Shown: positions 1 through 12,558, counted from the first letter of the stretch. The stretch: DNA of 64,000 nt from Lysobacter oculi (GCF_003293695.1 NZ_CP029556.1:72001-136000), one strand, 5' to 3'. The notes: generated by a model from the sequence alone, not told the origin. Made by a program: numbers and translations.

Positions 1-90
1 CTGGTGGTCATCCCGCTGCTGTACTTTGTGCTGCTTTCACGGCGTGCCGCCCAAGCTCGTGGGGTTGCCGCCACTGGAGCATCCACATGA
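1..90 (+). CDS. C-terminal end of a membrane protein (partial, possibly an RND permease)
   Basis: The first 90 bases read as one open frame of 29 residues ending in TGA at 88-90. The start lies outside the window. The visible tail has a hydrophobic stretch (about residues 1-13, with a Pro-Leu-Leu-Tyr-Phe core) followed by basic and then Ala-rich residues, as at the cytoplasmic end of the last membrane helix of RND-type permeases. The stop overlaps the trxC start (ATGA), so the two genes were probably co-transcribed. The RND assignment is inference from a very short segment and could be wrong. Confidence 0.4.
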   Translation: MVVIPLLYFVLLSRRAAQARGVAATGAST

Positions 91-521
91 GCGAATCGAT
101 GATCGTTGCCTGTCCGTCCTGCCACGGCCTCAACCGCGTGCCGCAGGCCCGCCTGGGCGATGCGCCGACCTGCGGCAAATGTGGCCGGGCGTTGTTCGAT
201 GCGCACCCGCTGGGGCTGGACGAGGCCGGCTTCCATGCGCACGTCGAGCGCGCCACGCTGCCCGTGCTGGTGGATTTCTGGGCGCCATGGTGCGGGCCGT
301 GCCGGATGATGGCGCCGCAGTTCGAGGCCGCCGCCGCGCAGCTGGAGCCACGCATGCGCCTGGCGAAGGTGGATACCGAGGCGCAGCCGGCGCTCGGCGC
401 GCGTTTCGGCATCCGCAGCATTCCCACGCTGGTGCTGTTCTCGGCGGGCCGCGAGGTGGCCCGTCAGGCCGGCGCGATGTCCGCGCCCGACATCGTGCGC
501 TGGGCGCGCCGGCACGCCTGA
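87..521 (+). CDS. trxC: Thioredoxin 2 (zinc-containing thioredoxin)
   Basis: Cytoplasmic thiol-disulfide reductase, 144 aa, close to the 139 aa of E. coli TrxC. The N-terminal extension carries two CxxC pairs (Cys9/Cys12 and Cys29/Cys32), which form the zinc site that distinguishes TrxC from TrxA. The classical thioredoxin fold follows, with the active site W-C-G-P-C (Cys69/Cys72) and the cis-proline context S-I-P-T near residue 113. The start ATG overlaps the stop of the preceding gene by 4 bases. TrxC proteins reduce cytoplasmic disulfides and are often oxidative-stress induced; no OxyR site was identified here. It converges with the nuclease gene, with a 4-base gap. Confidence 0.93.
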   Translation: MSESMIVACPSCHGLNRVPQARLGDAPTCGKCGRALFDAHPLGLDEAGFHAHVERATLPVLVDFWAPWCGPCRMMAPQFEAAAAQLEPRMRLAKVDTEAQPALGARFGIRSIPTLVLFSAGREVARQAGAMSAPDIVRWARRHA

Positions 522-525
522 CCGG

Positions 526-3227
<2,702 letters not shown>

Positions 3228-3250
3228 GCCGAAGCTGCATCGCGATACTG

Positions 3251-3279
3251 GAAGCCCCGCCTTGTGCGGGGCTTCTTCG
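3251..3279 (+). terminator. Rho-independent terminator of gap
   Basis: Perfect 10-bp stem (3251-3260 with 3266-3275), loop CTTGT, followed by TTCGTTG. It lies 24 bases after the gap stop. Confidence 0.85.
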
Positions 3280-3341
3280 TTGTGGAATGCGCGATGTCGT
3301 CCTCGCCGGTTAGAGTGGCGCGAACCACAAGGATGTCGGGT

Positions 3342-6066
3342 ATGGAAGGTTTGATGTTACTGGCGTTGCTGTTGCTCGCGATCCCGGTGCTGCTGATCGT
3401 GGCGCTGGTATCCATCAGCGGCCTGAAGCGGCGCGTCGGCGATCTGGAAGCGCAGGTGTCGCGGTTGTCGATGCCGGCGGCGGGTGTACGCGGGGAAGCG
3501 GCGGCGCCGCGTTCGCCGGCAGCGTCTTCGTCGGTCGCATCGCCCGTGCGGAGCGCGCCGATGGCGGAAGCGCCGCCGTCCGTCTCCGTGCCTTCATCGT
3601 CCGTACCTGCGCCTATGCCGGTCGTGGCGCCTCCGGGCCCGTCTGCTTCGACGACTCCGCCGCCCGCCACCGATGGCTCGGTGGAAGTGCCGGCGCCGTG
3701 GCAGGCCGCGCCGCCATCACCACGTTCCGCACCCCCGCCATTGCCGCCGCGCCCGGATCTGGGCGAAACCGTTTCGCGCTGGGTGCGCCGCTGGTTCACC
3801 ACCGGCAACGTGCCGGTGAAGGTGGGCATGCTGGTGTTGCTGGCCGGCGTGGCCGCATTGCTGAAGTACGCGAGCGACCAGGGCTGGCTGCGCCTGCCCA
3901 TCGAGCTGCGGTTGCTGGGCGTGTCCGCTGCCGCGCTGGGTGCATTGGTGTTCGGCTGGAAGCAGCGCATTGCCAAACCCGCGTTCGCACTTGCATTGCA
4001 GGGCGGGGCCATCGGCATCCTGCTGCTGGTGGTCTTTGCCGCGGCGAAGATGTACGGCCTCATCCCCATCGGCATGGCCTTCGCGTTGAGCGTGGTGCTG
4101 GTCGCCGGCCTGGGCGTGCTGGCGGTGAAGCAGGATTCGCGCACGCTGGCGGTGCTGGGCGTGCTGGCGGGCTTCATGGCGCCGATCTGGCTGTCCGATG
4201 GCAGCGGCAACCATGTCGCGCTGTTCGGTTATTACGCGCTGCTCAACCTCGCCATCTTCGGTGTGGCCTGGGTCAAGCCGTGGCGCGTGCTGATCCTGTT
4301 GGGCTTCGTTTTCACCTTCGGCATCGGCGTGGCCTGGGGCGTGCTGAAGTACCGGCCCGAACTCTACGGAAGCACCCAGCCGTTCCTGCTGCTGTTCTTC
4401 CTGATCTATCTCGCCATCCCGATCCTGCACGCCCGCAAGCGCGTGCCGCGCCAGCGCGATCCGATCGATGGCTGCCTGCTCTTTGGCCTGCCGCTGGTGG
4501 CGTTCTCGCTGCAGGCGGCGTTGATGCCGCACCAGCCACTGAACCTCGCCCTGTGCGCGGTGGCGCTGGCCGCGCTGTACGCCGGACTGGCGGCATGGTT
4601 GCGCGGAAAGCCGCAGTACAAGGCCATTTTCGAAGCGCATGCGGTGCTGGCTGTCGGCTTCGCCACGCTGGCGACTCCATTGGCGTTCTCCGCCCGCACG
4701 ACCTCCGCCGTCTTCGCGCTGGAAGGCGCGGCGCTGGTCTGGTTCGGTCTGCGGCAGCAGCGCCGCGTGCCGTTGTGGACCGGCATGGCGCTGCAGCTGG
4801 TGGCGGGCATGGTCTTCATCGGCAGCCAGGTGGGGGCGCACTGCTTCGGTACCGACATCCCGCTGTTGAACGCGCGCTTCCTCGCCATGGCGCTGTTGGC
4901 GCTGGGCGGCTTTGCCAGCGCGTGGTCGTTGTGGCGTGCGCGCCGCGGCGAACTCGCCACCATGCTCTATCTCTGGGGCCTGCTGTGGTGGTGCGCGGCG
5001 GCGATGCTGGAGATCGACCGCTTCGCGCGCGACGGCACGCAATGGCACCTGGTTCTGGCCTTTGTCGCGTTCACCGGCTGGTTGGCGGCGGAGGCGTGGC
5101 GATACTGGCGCGGCCAGGTCCTCGCGCTTACCTCGGCGTTTGCGCTTGCAGCGGCGGCGCCGCTGGCGATGATCCAGGCCGCCGAACTGGGCCAGCCGTT
5201 CGCGGGCGGGGGTACGTTGGCATGGGCGGCGTATGCCGTGCTGGGCATGCGCACGCTGATGTGCCTGCGCGAAGACGAAGGTCGCATCGGCGAGTGGGCG
5301 CAATCGGTGTGGTGGATGGTGTGGCCGCTGGTGGCATCACTGCTGTTGAACCATCTCGCCGGCCGCGCCGATCTCGCCTACGGCTGGCGCTACGCCGCAT
5401 GGCTGTTGCCGTGGGTGGGCGCGTGGTCCCTGGCGCAGTTCCGCCCGAACTGGGTGGCGCACCCGCTGGGCGAACGCTTCGCGCATCGCCTGCCCACGCT
5501 GGTCGCTGCCTATGCGCTGATCGGCGGCATCGGTTTCGCACTCGGCCTGACCATGCCCGGTTCGCCCGCGCCGTTGCCGTGGCTGCCGCTGCTCAATCCG
5601 CAGGAGTTGATGCAACTCGCCGTCCTTGCACTCGCGCTGATTGGGTTGCGCCAGCGCGATGACCAGCGCGTCCTGTTGCGTCGTTTCGGCGTGGTGGCCG
5701 GCGTCATCGCGCTCGCCTTCATCACCGCGATGACTATGCGCGGCGTGCATTTCTGGGGTGGCGTGGAATGGGGTCCGGGCATGTTCGGCACCAGCCTCGC
5801 GCAGATGGCGTTGACCGTGGTCTGGAGCGTGCTGGGCGTGGTCGGCTGGATCGTCGGTTCGCGGCGCGGGCATCGCGGCCTGTGGCTGGCCGGTGCGCTG
5901 CTGATGGGCGTGGGTGCTGGCCAAACTGGTGCTGGTGGACCGCCAACATCTCGGCAACCTGTTGGGCATCGGTTCGTTCATCGCCTACGGCCTGCTGTGC
6001 ACGGTGGTGGGCTACATCGCGCCGGCCCCGCCGAAGGAAAAGGATGTGGAGGAGGTCGCTTCGTGA
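3342..6066 (+). CDS. DUF2339 multi-pass membrane protein (single-base frameshift)
   Basis: Large inner-membrane protein of the DUF2339 family, about 907 aa once the frame is restored. After an N-terminal anchor and a short coiled segment comes a Pro/Ala/Ser-rich linker (about residues 45-145), then more than twenty hydrophobic helices. Near 5912-5914 the sequence has GGG where the frame needs GG. Removing one G restores G-V-V-L-A-K-L-V and leads to a TGA at 6064-6066, which overlaps the next start as GTGA. As written, the frame instead runs straight into the DUF3999 gene and fuses the two. The start was chosen at ATG 3342 because AAGGA lies 8 bases upstream; ATG 3333 is the alternative. Function is unknown. 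DUF2339 and DUF3999 genes are commonly adjacent in gammaproteobacteria. Confidence 0.8.
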
Positions 6067-7409
6067 AAATGCATCGCTGGTTGTTGCTGCCGGTCTGCGC
6101 GTTGATGCTGGGTGCAGCCGATTACGCGCGCGAATGGCCGTTGGCGTTGGGTTCGCCGGATGCCGGCGCCTATCGCATCACGCTGGACGAAGCGGTGTAT
6201 CGCGCCGCGACCGATGCCGCCCTGCGCGATGTGGATGTGGTGGATGCGAACGGCCAGCCGGTCCCGGCCATGCTGTTTGCAGCCGACGCGCCGGCTGCGC
6301 AACCCGGCGTCCGCATCGCGCTGCCGTGGTTCCCGTTGCCGGGCAGTGATGCCTTGCCGAACAGTGCGCTGCGCGTGGCCAGCGAACGCTCCACCGATGG
6401 GCGCGTGCTGAAGGTCGAAGTGCGCGAAGGCATAGGCAACGCCGCGCAACCCGCTTCGAACTGGCTGCTGGATGCGAGCGCGGTGTCCGGCCTGCGTGCC
6501 ATCGAGCTGCGGTTCGCGCCGGGGGCGGATTTCGAAAGCACGGTCCGTGTCGAAGGCAGTGACGACCTGCAGCAATGGCGCACCCTCAACGCCGGCACGA
6601 ATGTGCTTCGGCTCACGCGGGATGGCCGGCAGTTGTCGCAGACACGCATCGTGCTGGATGACAGCACGCGCTACCTGCGGCTGGTGCCGGCACAACTCGG
6701 TCTCCCCGCATTGGAAGGCGCGCAGGGCGAGACGAAAGACCAGGCGGCTGCCATCGACCGCCAGTGGATCGTGCTGGATGCGGCGCGCGTGTCGCCGGAT
6801 GGCAAGCAGTTCGAATTCGATGTCGCAGGCCGTTTCGCCTTCGACCAGGCGGACATCGCGCTGCCCGGGAACGCCGCCGGCAGCTGGCGTCTGGACAGCC
6901 GCGATGCATCGGGGGATGCGCCGTGGCGCGGCCAGGCCGGGCCGTGGACGCTGTTCAAGCTCGGCGAAAGCGAACGTTCCGCGCCGCAGATGCTGCAGTC
7001 CGGTTCGCGTGATCGCCATTGGCGGCTGACCCGCAATACGGCGACCGGCACGCAACCTCAGCTCAAACTGGGCTGGCAGCCGGAAGTGCTGGTTTTCGTC
7101 GCCAGCGGCACGCCGCCGTACCGGCTGGTGGCGGGCAGCGTGCGCTCAAAACGCGTCGATGCCCCCATCGACGACCTGCTGGCGCAGATGCGCGTACGGC
7201 GGGGTGCCGATTGGCAACCCGCAGAAGCCCGCCTCGCCGGGGCGGAGCAGGCGGGCAATCCCGAGGCCCTGCAACCCAGGCCGCAGCCGCGTGACTGGAA
7301 ACACGTCGCGCTGTGGGCCCTGCTGGTGCTGGCCGCGATGGTGGTGGGCTTCTTCGCGCTCTCGCTGCTACGCGCCCAACCGCCCGTTGACGGTGGTCAA
7401 GGCAGCTGA
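6063..7409 (+). CDS. DUF3999 membrane-anchored protein
   Basis: A 448-aa protein of the DUF3999 family, whose gene regularly follows a DUF2339 gene. It starts with a signal-type hydrophobic segment (about residues 4-20). A long soluble, beta-rich, presumably periplasmic region follows, then one C-terminal membrane helix (about residues 415-437, rich in Leu/Val/Ala) and a short tail. The GTG start at 6063 overlaps the TGA of the DUF2339 gene when that gene's frameshift is repaired; ATG 6069 is an alternative two codons later. The topology suggests a periplasmic domain tethered next to the multi-pass DUF2339 partner. The biochemical role is unknown. Confidence 0.82.
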   Translation: MKMHRWLLLPVCALMLGAADYAREWPLALGSPDAGAYRITLDEAVYRAATDAALRDVDVVDANGQPVPAMLFAADAPAAQPGVRIALPWFPLPGSDALPNSALRVASERSTDGRVLKVEVREGIGNAAQPASNWLLDASAVSGLRAIELRFAPGADFESTVRVEGSDDLQQWRTLNAGTNVLRLTRDGRQLSQTRIVLDDSTRYLRLVPAQLGLPALEGAQGETKDQAAAIDRQWIVLDAARVSPDGKQFEFDVAGRFAFDQADIALPGNAAGSWRLDSRDASGDAPWRGQAGPWTLFKLGESERSAPQMLQSGSRDRHWRLTRNTATGTQPQLKLGWQPEVLVFVASGTPPYRLVAGSVRSKRVDAPIDDLLAQMRVRRGADWQPAEARLAGAEQAGNPEALQPRPQPRDWKHVALWALLVLAAMVVGFFALSLLRAQPPVDGGQGS

Positions 7410-7422
7410 ACCCCGCCACGGC

Positions 7423-7428
7423 GACAAT
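7423..7428 (+). promoter_or_regulatory. Possible -10 element giving a leaderless globin mRNA
   Basis: GACAAT ends only 6 bases before the ATG at 7435, with the surrounding text CGACAATGGCGGA. The same 12-base word precedes thiS (minus strand, 25299-25304) at the same distance. If it is a -10 box, transcription would start at or next to the start codon. Confidence 0.4.
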
Positions 7429-7434
7429 GGCGGA

Positions 7435-7833
7435 ATGGGAACCTCGTCCGTCGAACTGGTCCGCGAAGACATCGAACGCCTGATCGATGCCTTCTACGAC
7501 CGCGTGCAGGCCGACCCGATCCTCGGGCCGGTGTTCAACCCCGCCGTCCACGACTGGCCGGCGCACAAGGCCACGCTGGTGCAGTTCTGGTCATCGATCA
7601 TGCTCGGCACCCGCGAATACCGCGGCAACCCGATGGCCGCCCACACGCCGCATCCCATCGTCGATGCGCACTTCGGTCACTGGCTGGCGCTGTGGCGCGA
7701 CACCGCCCACCAGGTGCTGACGCCCGAGCAGGCTGAGGCTTTCTACGAGCGCGCCCAGCGCATCGCCCAGAGCCTGCGTTACGGCCTGGGGCTGGACCGC
7801 AGCCGGCCGCTGATGATGCATCCCGGCCACTGA
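7435..7833 (+). CDS. Group III truncated haemoglobin
   Basis: Small haem protein of 132 aa resembling the TrHb3 (group III truncated globin) family, proposed to bind O2, NO or peroxide in microaerobic or nitrosative conditions. Visible family features are the early F-Y-D-R-V segment (about residue 20), the F-W-S-S-I-M helix (about residue 51), and P-H-P-I followed by H-F-G-H-W-L-A-L-W (about residues 73-87), which holds the haem-proximal His region and the conserved Trp. The frame is open well upstream inside the DUF3999 gene, but the start at 7435 gives a normal N-terminus. It lies between DUF3999 and pgk and is probably transcribed from its own promoter. Confidence 0.85.
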   Translation: MGTSSVELVREDIERLIDAFYDRVQADPILGPVFNPAVHDWPAHKATLVQFWSSIMLGTREYRGNPMAAHTPHPIVDAHFGHWLALWRDTAHQVLTPEQAEAFYERAQRIAQSLRYGLGLDRSRPLMMHPGH

Positions 7834-7918
7834 GCCGGCGCGTTGAGCCGCCGGTTTGAACCGGCCCGCCGCGCGGCGGACAATAGGCGTTTCCTCTCAC
7901 GCATCGGAGCGCCCGCGC

Positions 7919-9094
7919 ATGTCCATCACCCGCATGACCGACCTCGACCTCGCCGGCAAGCGCGTCCTGATCCGGCAGGACCTGAACGTACCGGTCGATG
8001 GCGGCCGCGTGACCTCCGACCAGCGCATCACCGCGTCCATCCCCACGCTGCAGGCGGCGCTCGATGCCGGCGCCGCGGTCATGGTGATGTCGCATCTGGG
8101 CCGCCCGAAGGAAGGCGAGTGGAGCGAGGCCGATTCGCTCGCGCCGGTGGCCCGGCGCCTGTCCGAGCTGATGGGCCGCGACGTGCCGCTGGTGAAGGAC
8201 TGGGTCGATGGCGTCGATGTCGCCCCGGGCCAGCTGGTGCTGCTGGAGAACTGCCGCATGAACGTCGGCGAGGGCAAGGACGACGAGGCGCTGTCGAAGA
8301 AGTACGCCGCACTGGCCGATGTCTTCGTGATGGATGCCTTCGGCACCGCGCATCGCGCGCAGGCCTCGACGCACGGCGTCATCCGCCAGGCGAAGCAGGC
8401 GGCCGGCGGCCCGCTGCTGATGGCCGAGCTCGACGCGCTGGCCAAGGCGCTCGACAACCCGGCGCGCCCGCTGCTGGCCATCGTCGCCGGCAGCAAGGTC
8501 AGCACCAAGCTCGAGCTGCTGTCGTCGCTGGTCGGCAAGGTGGACCAGCTGATCGTCGGTGGCGGCATCGCCAACACCTTCATCGCGGCGATGGGCCACG
8601 GCGTCGGCAAGTCGCTGAGCGAGCCCGACCTCATCGACACCGCGAAGAAGATCATGGCCGATGCGAAGGCGCGTGGTGCCGACATCCCGCTGCCGCTCGA
8701 CGTGGTGGTGGCGCCGGCATTCGCCGCGGATGCGCCGGCCACGGTGAAGAAGGTCGATGAAGTCGGCGCCGACGACATGATCCTCGACATCGGGCCGGAG
8801 ACTGCCAAGCAGTACGCCGCGATGATCGCCAAGGCCGGCACCGTGGTCTGGAACGGACCGGTCGGCGTGTTCGAATTCGATGCCTTCGGCGAAGGCACCA
8901 AGGCGCTGGCGAAAGCGATCGCCGCCTCGCCCGCGTTCTCCATCGCCGGCGGCGGCGACACGCTGGCCGCGGTCGACAAGTACGGCATCGAGAACGAGGT
9001 GTCGTACATCTCCACCGGCGGCGGCGCCTTCCTCGAATTCCTGGAAGGCAAGCAGCTGCCCGCGGTCGCCGCGCTGGAAACGCGCGCCGGCTGA
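7919..9094 (+). CDS. pgk: Phosphoglycerate kinase
   Basis: Glycolytic enzyme transferring phosphate from 1,3-bisphosphoglycerate to ADP; 391 aa, full length. The substrate-binding N-domain signature [10 protein letters not shown] is at about residues 16-25, S-H-L-G-R-P-K at about residue 60, and the C-domain nucleotide-binding segment G-G-G-D-T at about residue 344. E. coli PGK has the same N-terminal pattern with a Met five to six residues before T-D-L-D-L, supporting ATG 7919. A weak GGAG ribosome site precedes it, and ACAATAGGCG about 30 bases upstream may be the -10 region. The stop overlaps the next gene's ATG by one base. Confidence 0.97.
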   Translation: MSITRMTDLDLAGKRVLIRQDLNVPVDGGRVTSDQRITASIPTLQAALDAGAAVMVMSHLGRPKEGEWSEADSLAPVARRLSELMGRDVPLVKDWVDGVDVAPGQLVLLENCRMNVGEGKDDEALSKKYAALADVFVMDAFGTAHRAQASTHGVIRQAKQAAGGPLLMAELDALAKALDNPARPLLAIVAGSKVSTKLELLSSLVGKVDQLIVGGGIANTFIAAMGHGVGKSLSEPDLIDTAKKIMADAKARGADIPLPLDVVVAPAFAADAPATVKKVDEVGADDMILDIGPETAKQYAAMIAKAGTVVWNGPVGVFEFDAFGEGTKALAKAIAASPAFSIAGGGDTLAAVDKYGIENEVSYISTGGGAFLEFLEGKQLPAVAALETRAG

Positions 9095-9744
9095 TGCTGT
9101 TTTTCGACCTGGACGGCACGCTGATCGATTCCTCGGTCGGCGTGACCCGCTGCATCGCTTACTCGCTGGAACGCATGGGCCATGCGGGCCTGCCGCAGGC
9201 CGAGCTGCTGGGCTGGATCGGGCCGGCGCTGCGGGTCAGCTACGCCACCTTGTTCGATGATCCCGCCGACATCGCGCGGGCGGAGGCGCTCTACCACGAG
9301 CGTTTCGACCGCGAAGGCATCCCCGAATTCGCCGTGTATCCGGGCATCCCCGAAGCGCTTCAGGCCCTGCACGCGCGCGGCGAACGGATGGCCGTGGTCA
9401 CCGCGAAGAACGAGCCGCAGGCCCGCCGCATCATCGAATCACTGCCGTTCGGCCAGCTGTTCGAAGACGTGATCGGCGCATCGGCGGAGGGCCATCGCAG
9501 CCACAAACCCGAACTCATCGCCGAGGCGCTGCACCGCTTCGGCATCGCCGCCCGCCACTGCAGCATGACCGGCGACCGCCACATGGACATGGAGGGCGCG
9601 CATCACCACGGCATGCGCGCGGTCGGCGTGCTGTGGGGCTTCGGCGGTGCGGAGGAATTGCGCGAGGCGGGTGCGGATGCCCTGGTCGCGCATCCGCGCG
9701 AATGGCTGCAGGCGTGGTCGGTGGACAGCGCCGCCGGTCATTGA
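9094..9744 (+). CDS. HAD-family phosphatase (phosphoglycolate phosphatase-like)
   Basis: A 216-aa haloacid dehalogenase-superfamily hydrolase. Motif I is F-F-D-L-D-G-T-L at residues 3-10, with the nucleophile Asp5 and acid Asp7. Motif II is the Thr in V-V-T-A-K (about residue 95), motif III the Lys in S-H-K-P-E, and motif IV G-D-R-H-M-D-M-E (about residue 161). A helical cap domain sits between motifs I and II, as in the Gph/5'-nucleotidase group. The ATG overlaps the pgk stop by one base, so it is translationally coupled to pgk. Substrate is not determined by the sequence; phosphoglycolate or a small phosphorylated metabolite of glycolysis is a reasonable guess. Confidence 0.85.
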   Translation: MLFFDLDGTLIDSSVGVTRCIAYSLERMGHAGLPQAELLGWIGPALRVSYATLFDDPADIARAEALYHERFDREGIPEFAVYPGIPEALQALHARGERMAVVTAKNEPQARRIIESLPFGQLFEDVIGASAEGHRSHKPELIAEALHRFGIAARHCSMTGDRHMDMEGAHHHGMRAVGVLWGFGGAEELREAGADALVAHPREWLQAWSVDSAAGH

Positions 9745-9792
9745 TGGCGCGTGTTGTCCGTGTGCTAGCGTTCGGGCAAAGGAGTTCCATCG

Positions 9793-11259
9793 ATGACCGG
9801 ACACCGCCGCCGCACCCGCATCCTCGCCACGCTTGGTCCCGCGACTGACGCGCCCGGTGTCCTCGACGCGCTGATCGCCGCCGGCGTGGATTGCGTGCGG
9901 CTCAACTTCTCGCATGGCGATCCGGCCGCGCAGGTGCAGCGCGCGCACGACCTGCGCGAAGCGGCGATGCGGGCCGGCCGCGAGATCGGCATCCTCGCCG
10001 ACCTGCCGGGCCCGAAGATCCGCGTCGAGCGTTTCGCCCAAGGCAAGGTGGCGCTGAAGGCGGGCGAACGCTTCGACCTGGTCGCGCGCGAGCACCCGGA
10101 ACCCGGCACCGCGTCGGAGGTGGGTGTGAGCTACCTCGGGCTGCCGGGTGACGTCGCGCCCGGCGACGTGCTGCTGCTGGACGACGGCATGGTGCAGCTG
10201 CGCGTGGACAGGGTGGAAGGCGAGCGCATCGTCAGCACCGTGCTCAACGATTCGGTGCTGTCCGACCGCAAGGGGCTCAACAAGCAGGGTGGCGGGCTGT
10301 CGCTGGGCGCGATCACCGAGCGCGACCGCGAGCTGATCCGCATCGCCGCGCAGATCGGCGTCGATTTCATCGCGGTGTCGTTCTGCCGCACCGCCGACGA
10401 CATGCACGAGGCCCGCCGCATCGCCCGCGAGGCCGGTTCCGCCGCCGCGCTGGTGTCCAAGATCGAGCGCGCCGAGGCCATCGAGAACCTGGCCGAGATC
10501 GTCGAGGCCAGCGACGTGGTGATGGTGGCGCGCGGCGACCTGGGCGTGGAGATCGGCGATGCCGCGCTGCCCGGCCTGCAGAAAAAGATCATCAAGGAGT
10601 CGATCGAGCGCAACAAGCTGGTGATCACGGCGACGCAGATGCTGCAGTCGATGGTGGATTCGCCGATGCCGACCCGCGCCGAGGTGCTGGATGTCGCCAA
10701 TGCGGTCATCGACGGCACCGACGCGGTGATGCTCTCGCAGGAAACCGCCGCCGGCCGCTACCCGGTGCTGGCCGTGGAGGCGATGGCGCGCATCTGCGTG
10801 GGCGCCGAAGCCACCTTCGACCGCGACCACGACTACGAGCAGGCCCAGCGCGACCTGCAACGCGCCGACCACGCCATCGCCATGGCCACGATGTTCCTGA
10901 CCGAGCATGTCGGGCTGGCCGCCATCCTCGCCATGACCGAATCCGGCGGCACCGCGCGCTACCTGTCGCGCTTCCGCTCGCCGGTGCCGATCTACGCCTT
11001 CACCCGCCATGCCGACGCCCGCCGGCGCATGAGCCTGATGCGCGATGTCTTCCCCATCGATTTCGACAGCCGCGGCCTGGCCGCGCGCGATGCGGCGGTG
11101 AGCTCGGTGCGCCGGCTGTATGAGCAGGGCGCGCTGGCGACCGGCGACCGCGTCGTTTTCACCAGTGGCGACACCATGGAGCAGCATGGCGCCACCAATA
11201 CCCTCCGCCTGCTGGAAGTGGGCGAGGGCGGCGCGGCCCGCGGGCTGGGCGAGCTCTAG
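9793..11259 (+). CDS. pyk: Pyruvate kinase
   Basis: Converts phosphoenolpyruvate and ADP to pyruvate and ATP; 488 aa. Recognisable segments are R-T-R-I-L-A-T-L-G-P-A at the start, R-L-N-F-S-H-G (about residue 36), the K-I-E-R-A-E active-site region (about residue 222), and M-V-A-R-G-D-L-G-V-E (about residue 245). The catalytic core continues through T-A-T-Q-M-L-Q-S-M, followed by a C-terminal regulatory domain (about residues 345-480). It follows the HAD phosphatase by 48 bases, and TAGCGTTCGG lies in that gap as a possible -10 region. Together with pgk and fba it forms the lower glycolytic segment. Confidence 0.96.
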   Translation: MTGHRRRTRILATLGPATDAPGVLDALIAAGVDCVRLNFSHGDPAAQVQRAHDLREAAMRAGREIGILADLPGPKIRVERFAQGKVALKAGERFDLVAREHPEPGTASEVGVSYLGLPGDVAPGDVLLLDDGMVQLRVDRVEGERIVSTVLNDSVLSDRKGLNKQGGGLSLGAITERDRELIRIAAQIGVDFIAVSFCRTADDMHEARRIAREAGSAAALVSKIERAEAIENLAEIVEASDVVMVARGDLGVEIGDAALPGLQKKIIKESIERNKLVITATQMLQSMVDSPMPTRAEVLDVANAVIDGTDAVMLSQETAAGRYPVLAVEAMARICVGAEATFDRDHDYEQAQRDLQRADHAIAMATMFLTEHVGLAAILAMTESGGTARYLSRFRSPVPIYAFTRHADARRRMSLMRDVFPIDFDSRGLAARDAAVSSVRRLYEQGALATGDRVVFTSGDTMEQHGATNTLRLLEVGEGGAARGLGEL

Positions 11260-11303
11260 CGGCGCGCCGGCCCCCGATCGGGCTCCCGGGCATTTTCGCC
11301 CGG

Positions 11304-11309
11304 TATAAT
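11304..11309 (+). promoter_or_regulatory. Predicted -10 element of fba
   Basis: Perfect TATAAT followed by CGCGG, 32 bases before the fba start. It is the best-conserved member of the TAnAATnGCG promoter pattern in this window. No clear -35 sequence. Confidence 0.6.
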
Positions 11310-11341
11310 CGCGGCTTTACCCGAAACCCTAGGAAGCCGCC

Positions 11342-12346
11342 ATGAGCATCGAACAGCTTGCCGAAACCGCCCGCGCGATGGTCGCCCCGGGCAAGGGCAT
11401 CATCGCCATCGACGAGTCCGCCTCCACCTGCCAGAAGCGCTTCGACGGCGTCGGCATCGACTGCACCGAGGAGAACCGCCGCGCCTACCGCGAGCTGCTG
11501 CTGACCACGCCCAAGGCCAACGAATACCTGGCCGGCGCGATCCTGTTCGACGAGACCCTGCGCCAGTCGACCCGGGACGGCGTGCCGTTCGCCAAGTACA
11601 TGGCCGACAACGGCATGATCCCGGGCATCAAGGTCGACAAGGGCACGCACCCGCTGGCCGGCTTCCCGGGCGAGGTGGTCACCGAAGGCCTGGACGGCCT
11701 GCGTGAGCGCCTGAAGGAGTACTACAAGCTCGGTGCCCGTTTCGCCAAGTGGCGCGCGGTCATCACCATCGGCGAAGACATGCCGTCGGGCAGCTGCATC
11801 GAGGCCAACAGCCACGCGCTGGCCCGTTACGCCGCGCTCTGCCAGGAGCAGGGCCTGGTGCCGATGGTCGAGCCGGAAGTGCTGATGGACGGCGACCACG
11901 ACATCGAGACCTGCTACGAAGTCACCGAAGTCACCCTGCGCTCGCTGTTCGACGCGCTCTACCAGCAGAACGTCATGCTGGAAGGCACCATCCTCAAGGC
12001 CTCGATGGTCGTCCCCGGCAAGAACTGCCCGGAGCAGGCCAGCGTCGAGGAAGTGGCCGAAGCCACCCTGATGTGCCTCAAGTCGACCGTGCCGGCCATC
12101 CTGCCGGGCATCGTGTTCCTGTCGGGCGGCCAGAGCGACGAGGCCGCCACCGCGCACCTCGACGCGATGAACCGCATGGGCCCGAACCCGTGGCCGCTCA
12201 GCTTCTCCTACGGCCGCGCCATGCAGCAGGCCGCGCTGAAGCTGTGGTCGCAGGACATGACCGGCAACTGGGCCCAGGCGCAGGACACCGTCTACGCCCG
12301 CGCCAAGGCCAACGGTCTGGCCGCGCTGGGCAAGTGGGAAGGTTGA
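11342..12346 (+). CDS. fba: Class I fructose-bisphosphate aldolase
   Basis: Cleaves fructose 1,6-bisphosphate to two triose phosphates; 334 aa, of the Schiff-base (class I, animal/plant-like) type rather than the zinc-dependent class II. The Schiff-base lysine is Lys219 in E-G-T-I-L-K-A-S-M-V. Other family blocks are K-G-I-I-A-I-D-E-S (about residue 18), C-Q-K-R-F, and L-S-G-G-Q-S-D-E-A (about residue 260). An AGGAAG ribosome site lies 5-10 bases before the ATG. A TATAAT box upstream and a terminator downstream define it as a single transcription unit. Confidence 0.96.
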   Translation: MSIEQLAETARAMVAPGKGIIAIDESASTCQKRFDGVGIDCTEENRRAYRELLLTTPKANEYLAGAILFDETLRQSTRDGVPFAKYMADNGMIPGIKVDKGTHPLAGFPGEVVTEGLDGLRERLKEYYKLGARFAKWRAVITIGEDMPSGSCIEANSHALARYAALCQEQGLVPMVEPEVLMDGDHDIETCYEVTEVTLRSLFDALYQQNVMLEGTILKASMVVPGKNCPEQASVEEVAEATLMCLKSTVPAILPGIVFLSGGQSDEAATAHLDAMNRMGPNPWPLSFSYGRAMQQAALKLWSQDMTGNWAQAQDTVYARAKANGLAALGKWEG

Positions 12347-12391
12347 TGCCGACCCGCTGATGCCTTCGCGGGGATCAGCCTGCATCGACGG

Positions 12392-12420
12392 AAACGCCGG
12401 CCTTGTGCCGGCGTTTTTGT
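12392..12420 (+). terminator. Rho-independent terminator of fba
   Basis: Perfect 10-bp stem (12392-12401 with 12407-12416), loop CTTGT, then a T-run. The loop is identical to that of the gap terminator. Confidence 0.88.
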
Positions 12421-12558
12421 TGGGCGATGCGCAGGGGGATGGCGGGCCGGTAACGCCCCGGGCGCCGATCGGTTGACCGCCTCCCGCCATGCCCGATGGC
12501 ATACGGCGTGTTGATGCCTGCTGGCTACAATCACGTTTTCCCCATGTTTCCACGGCCC

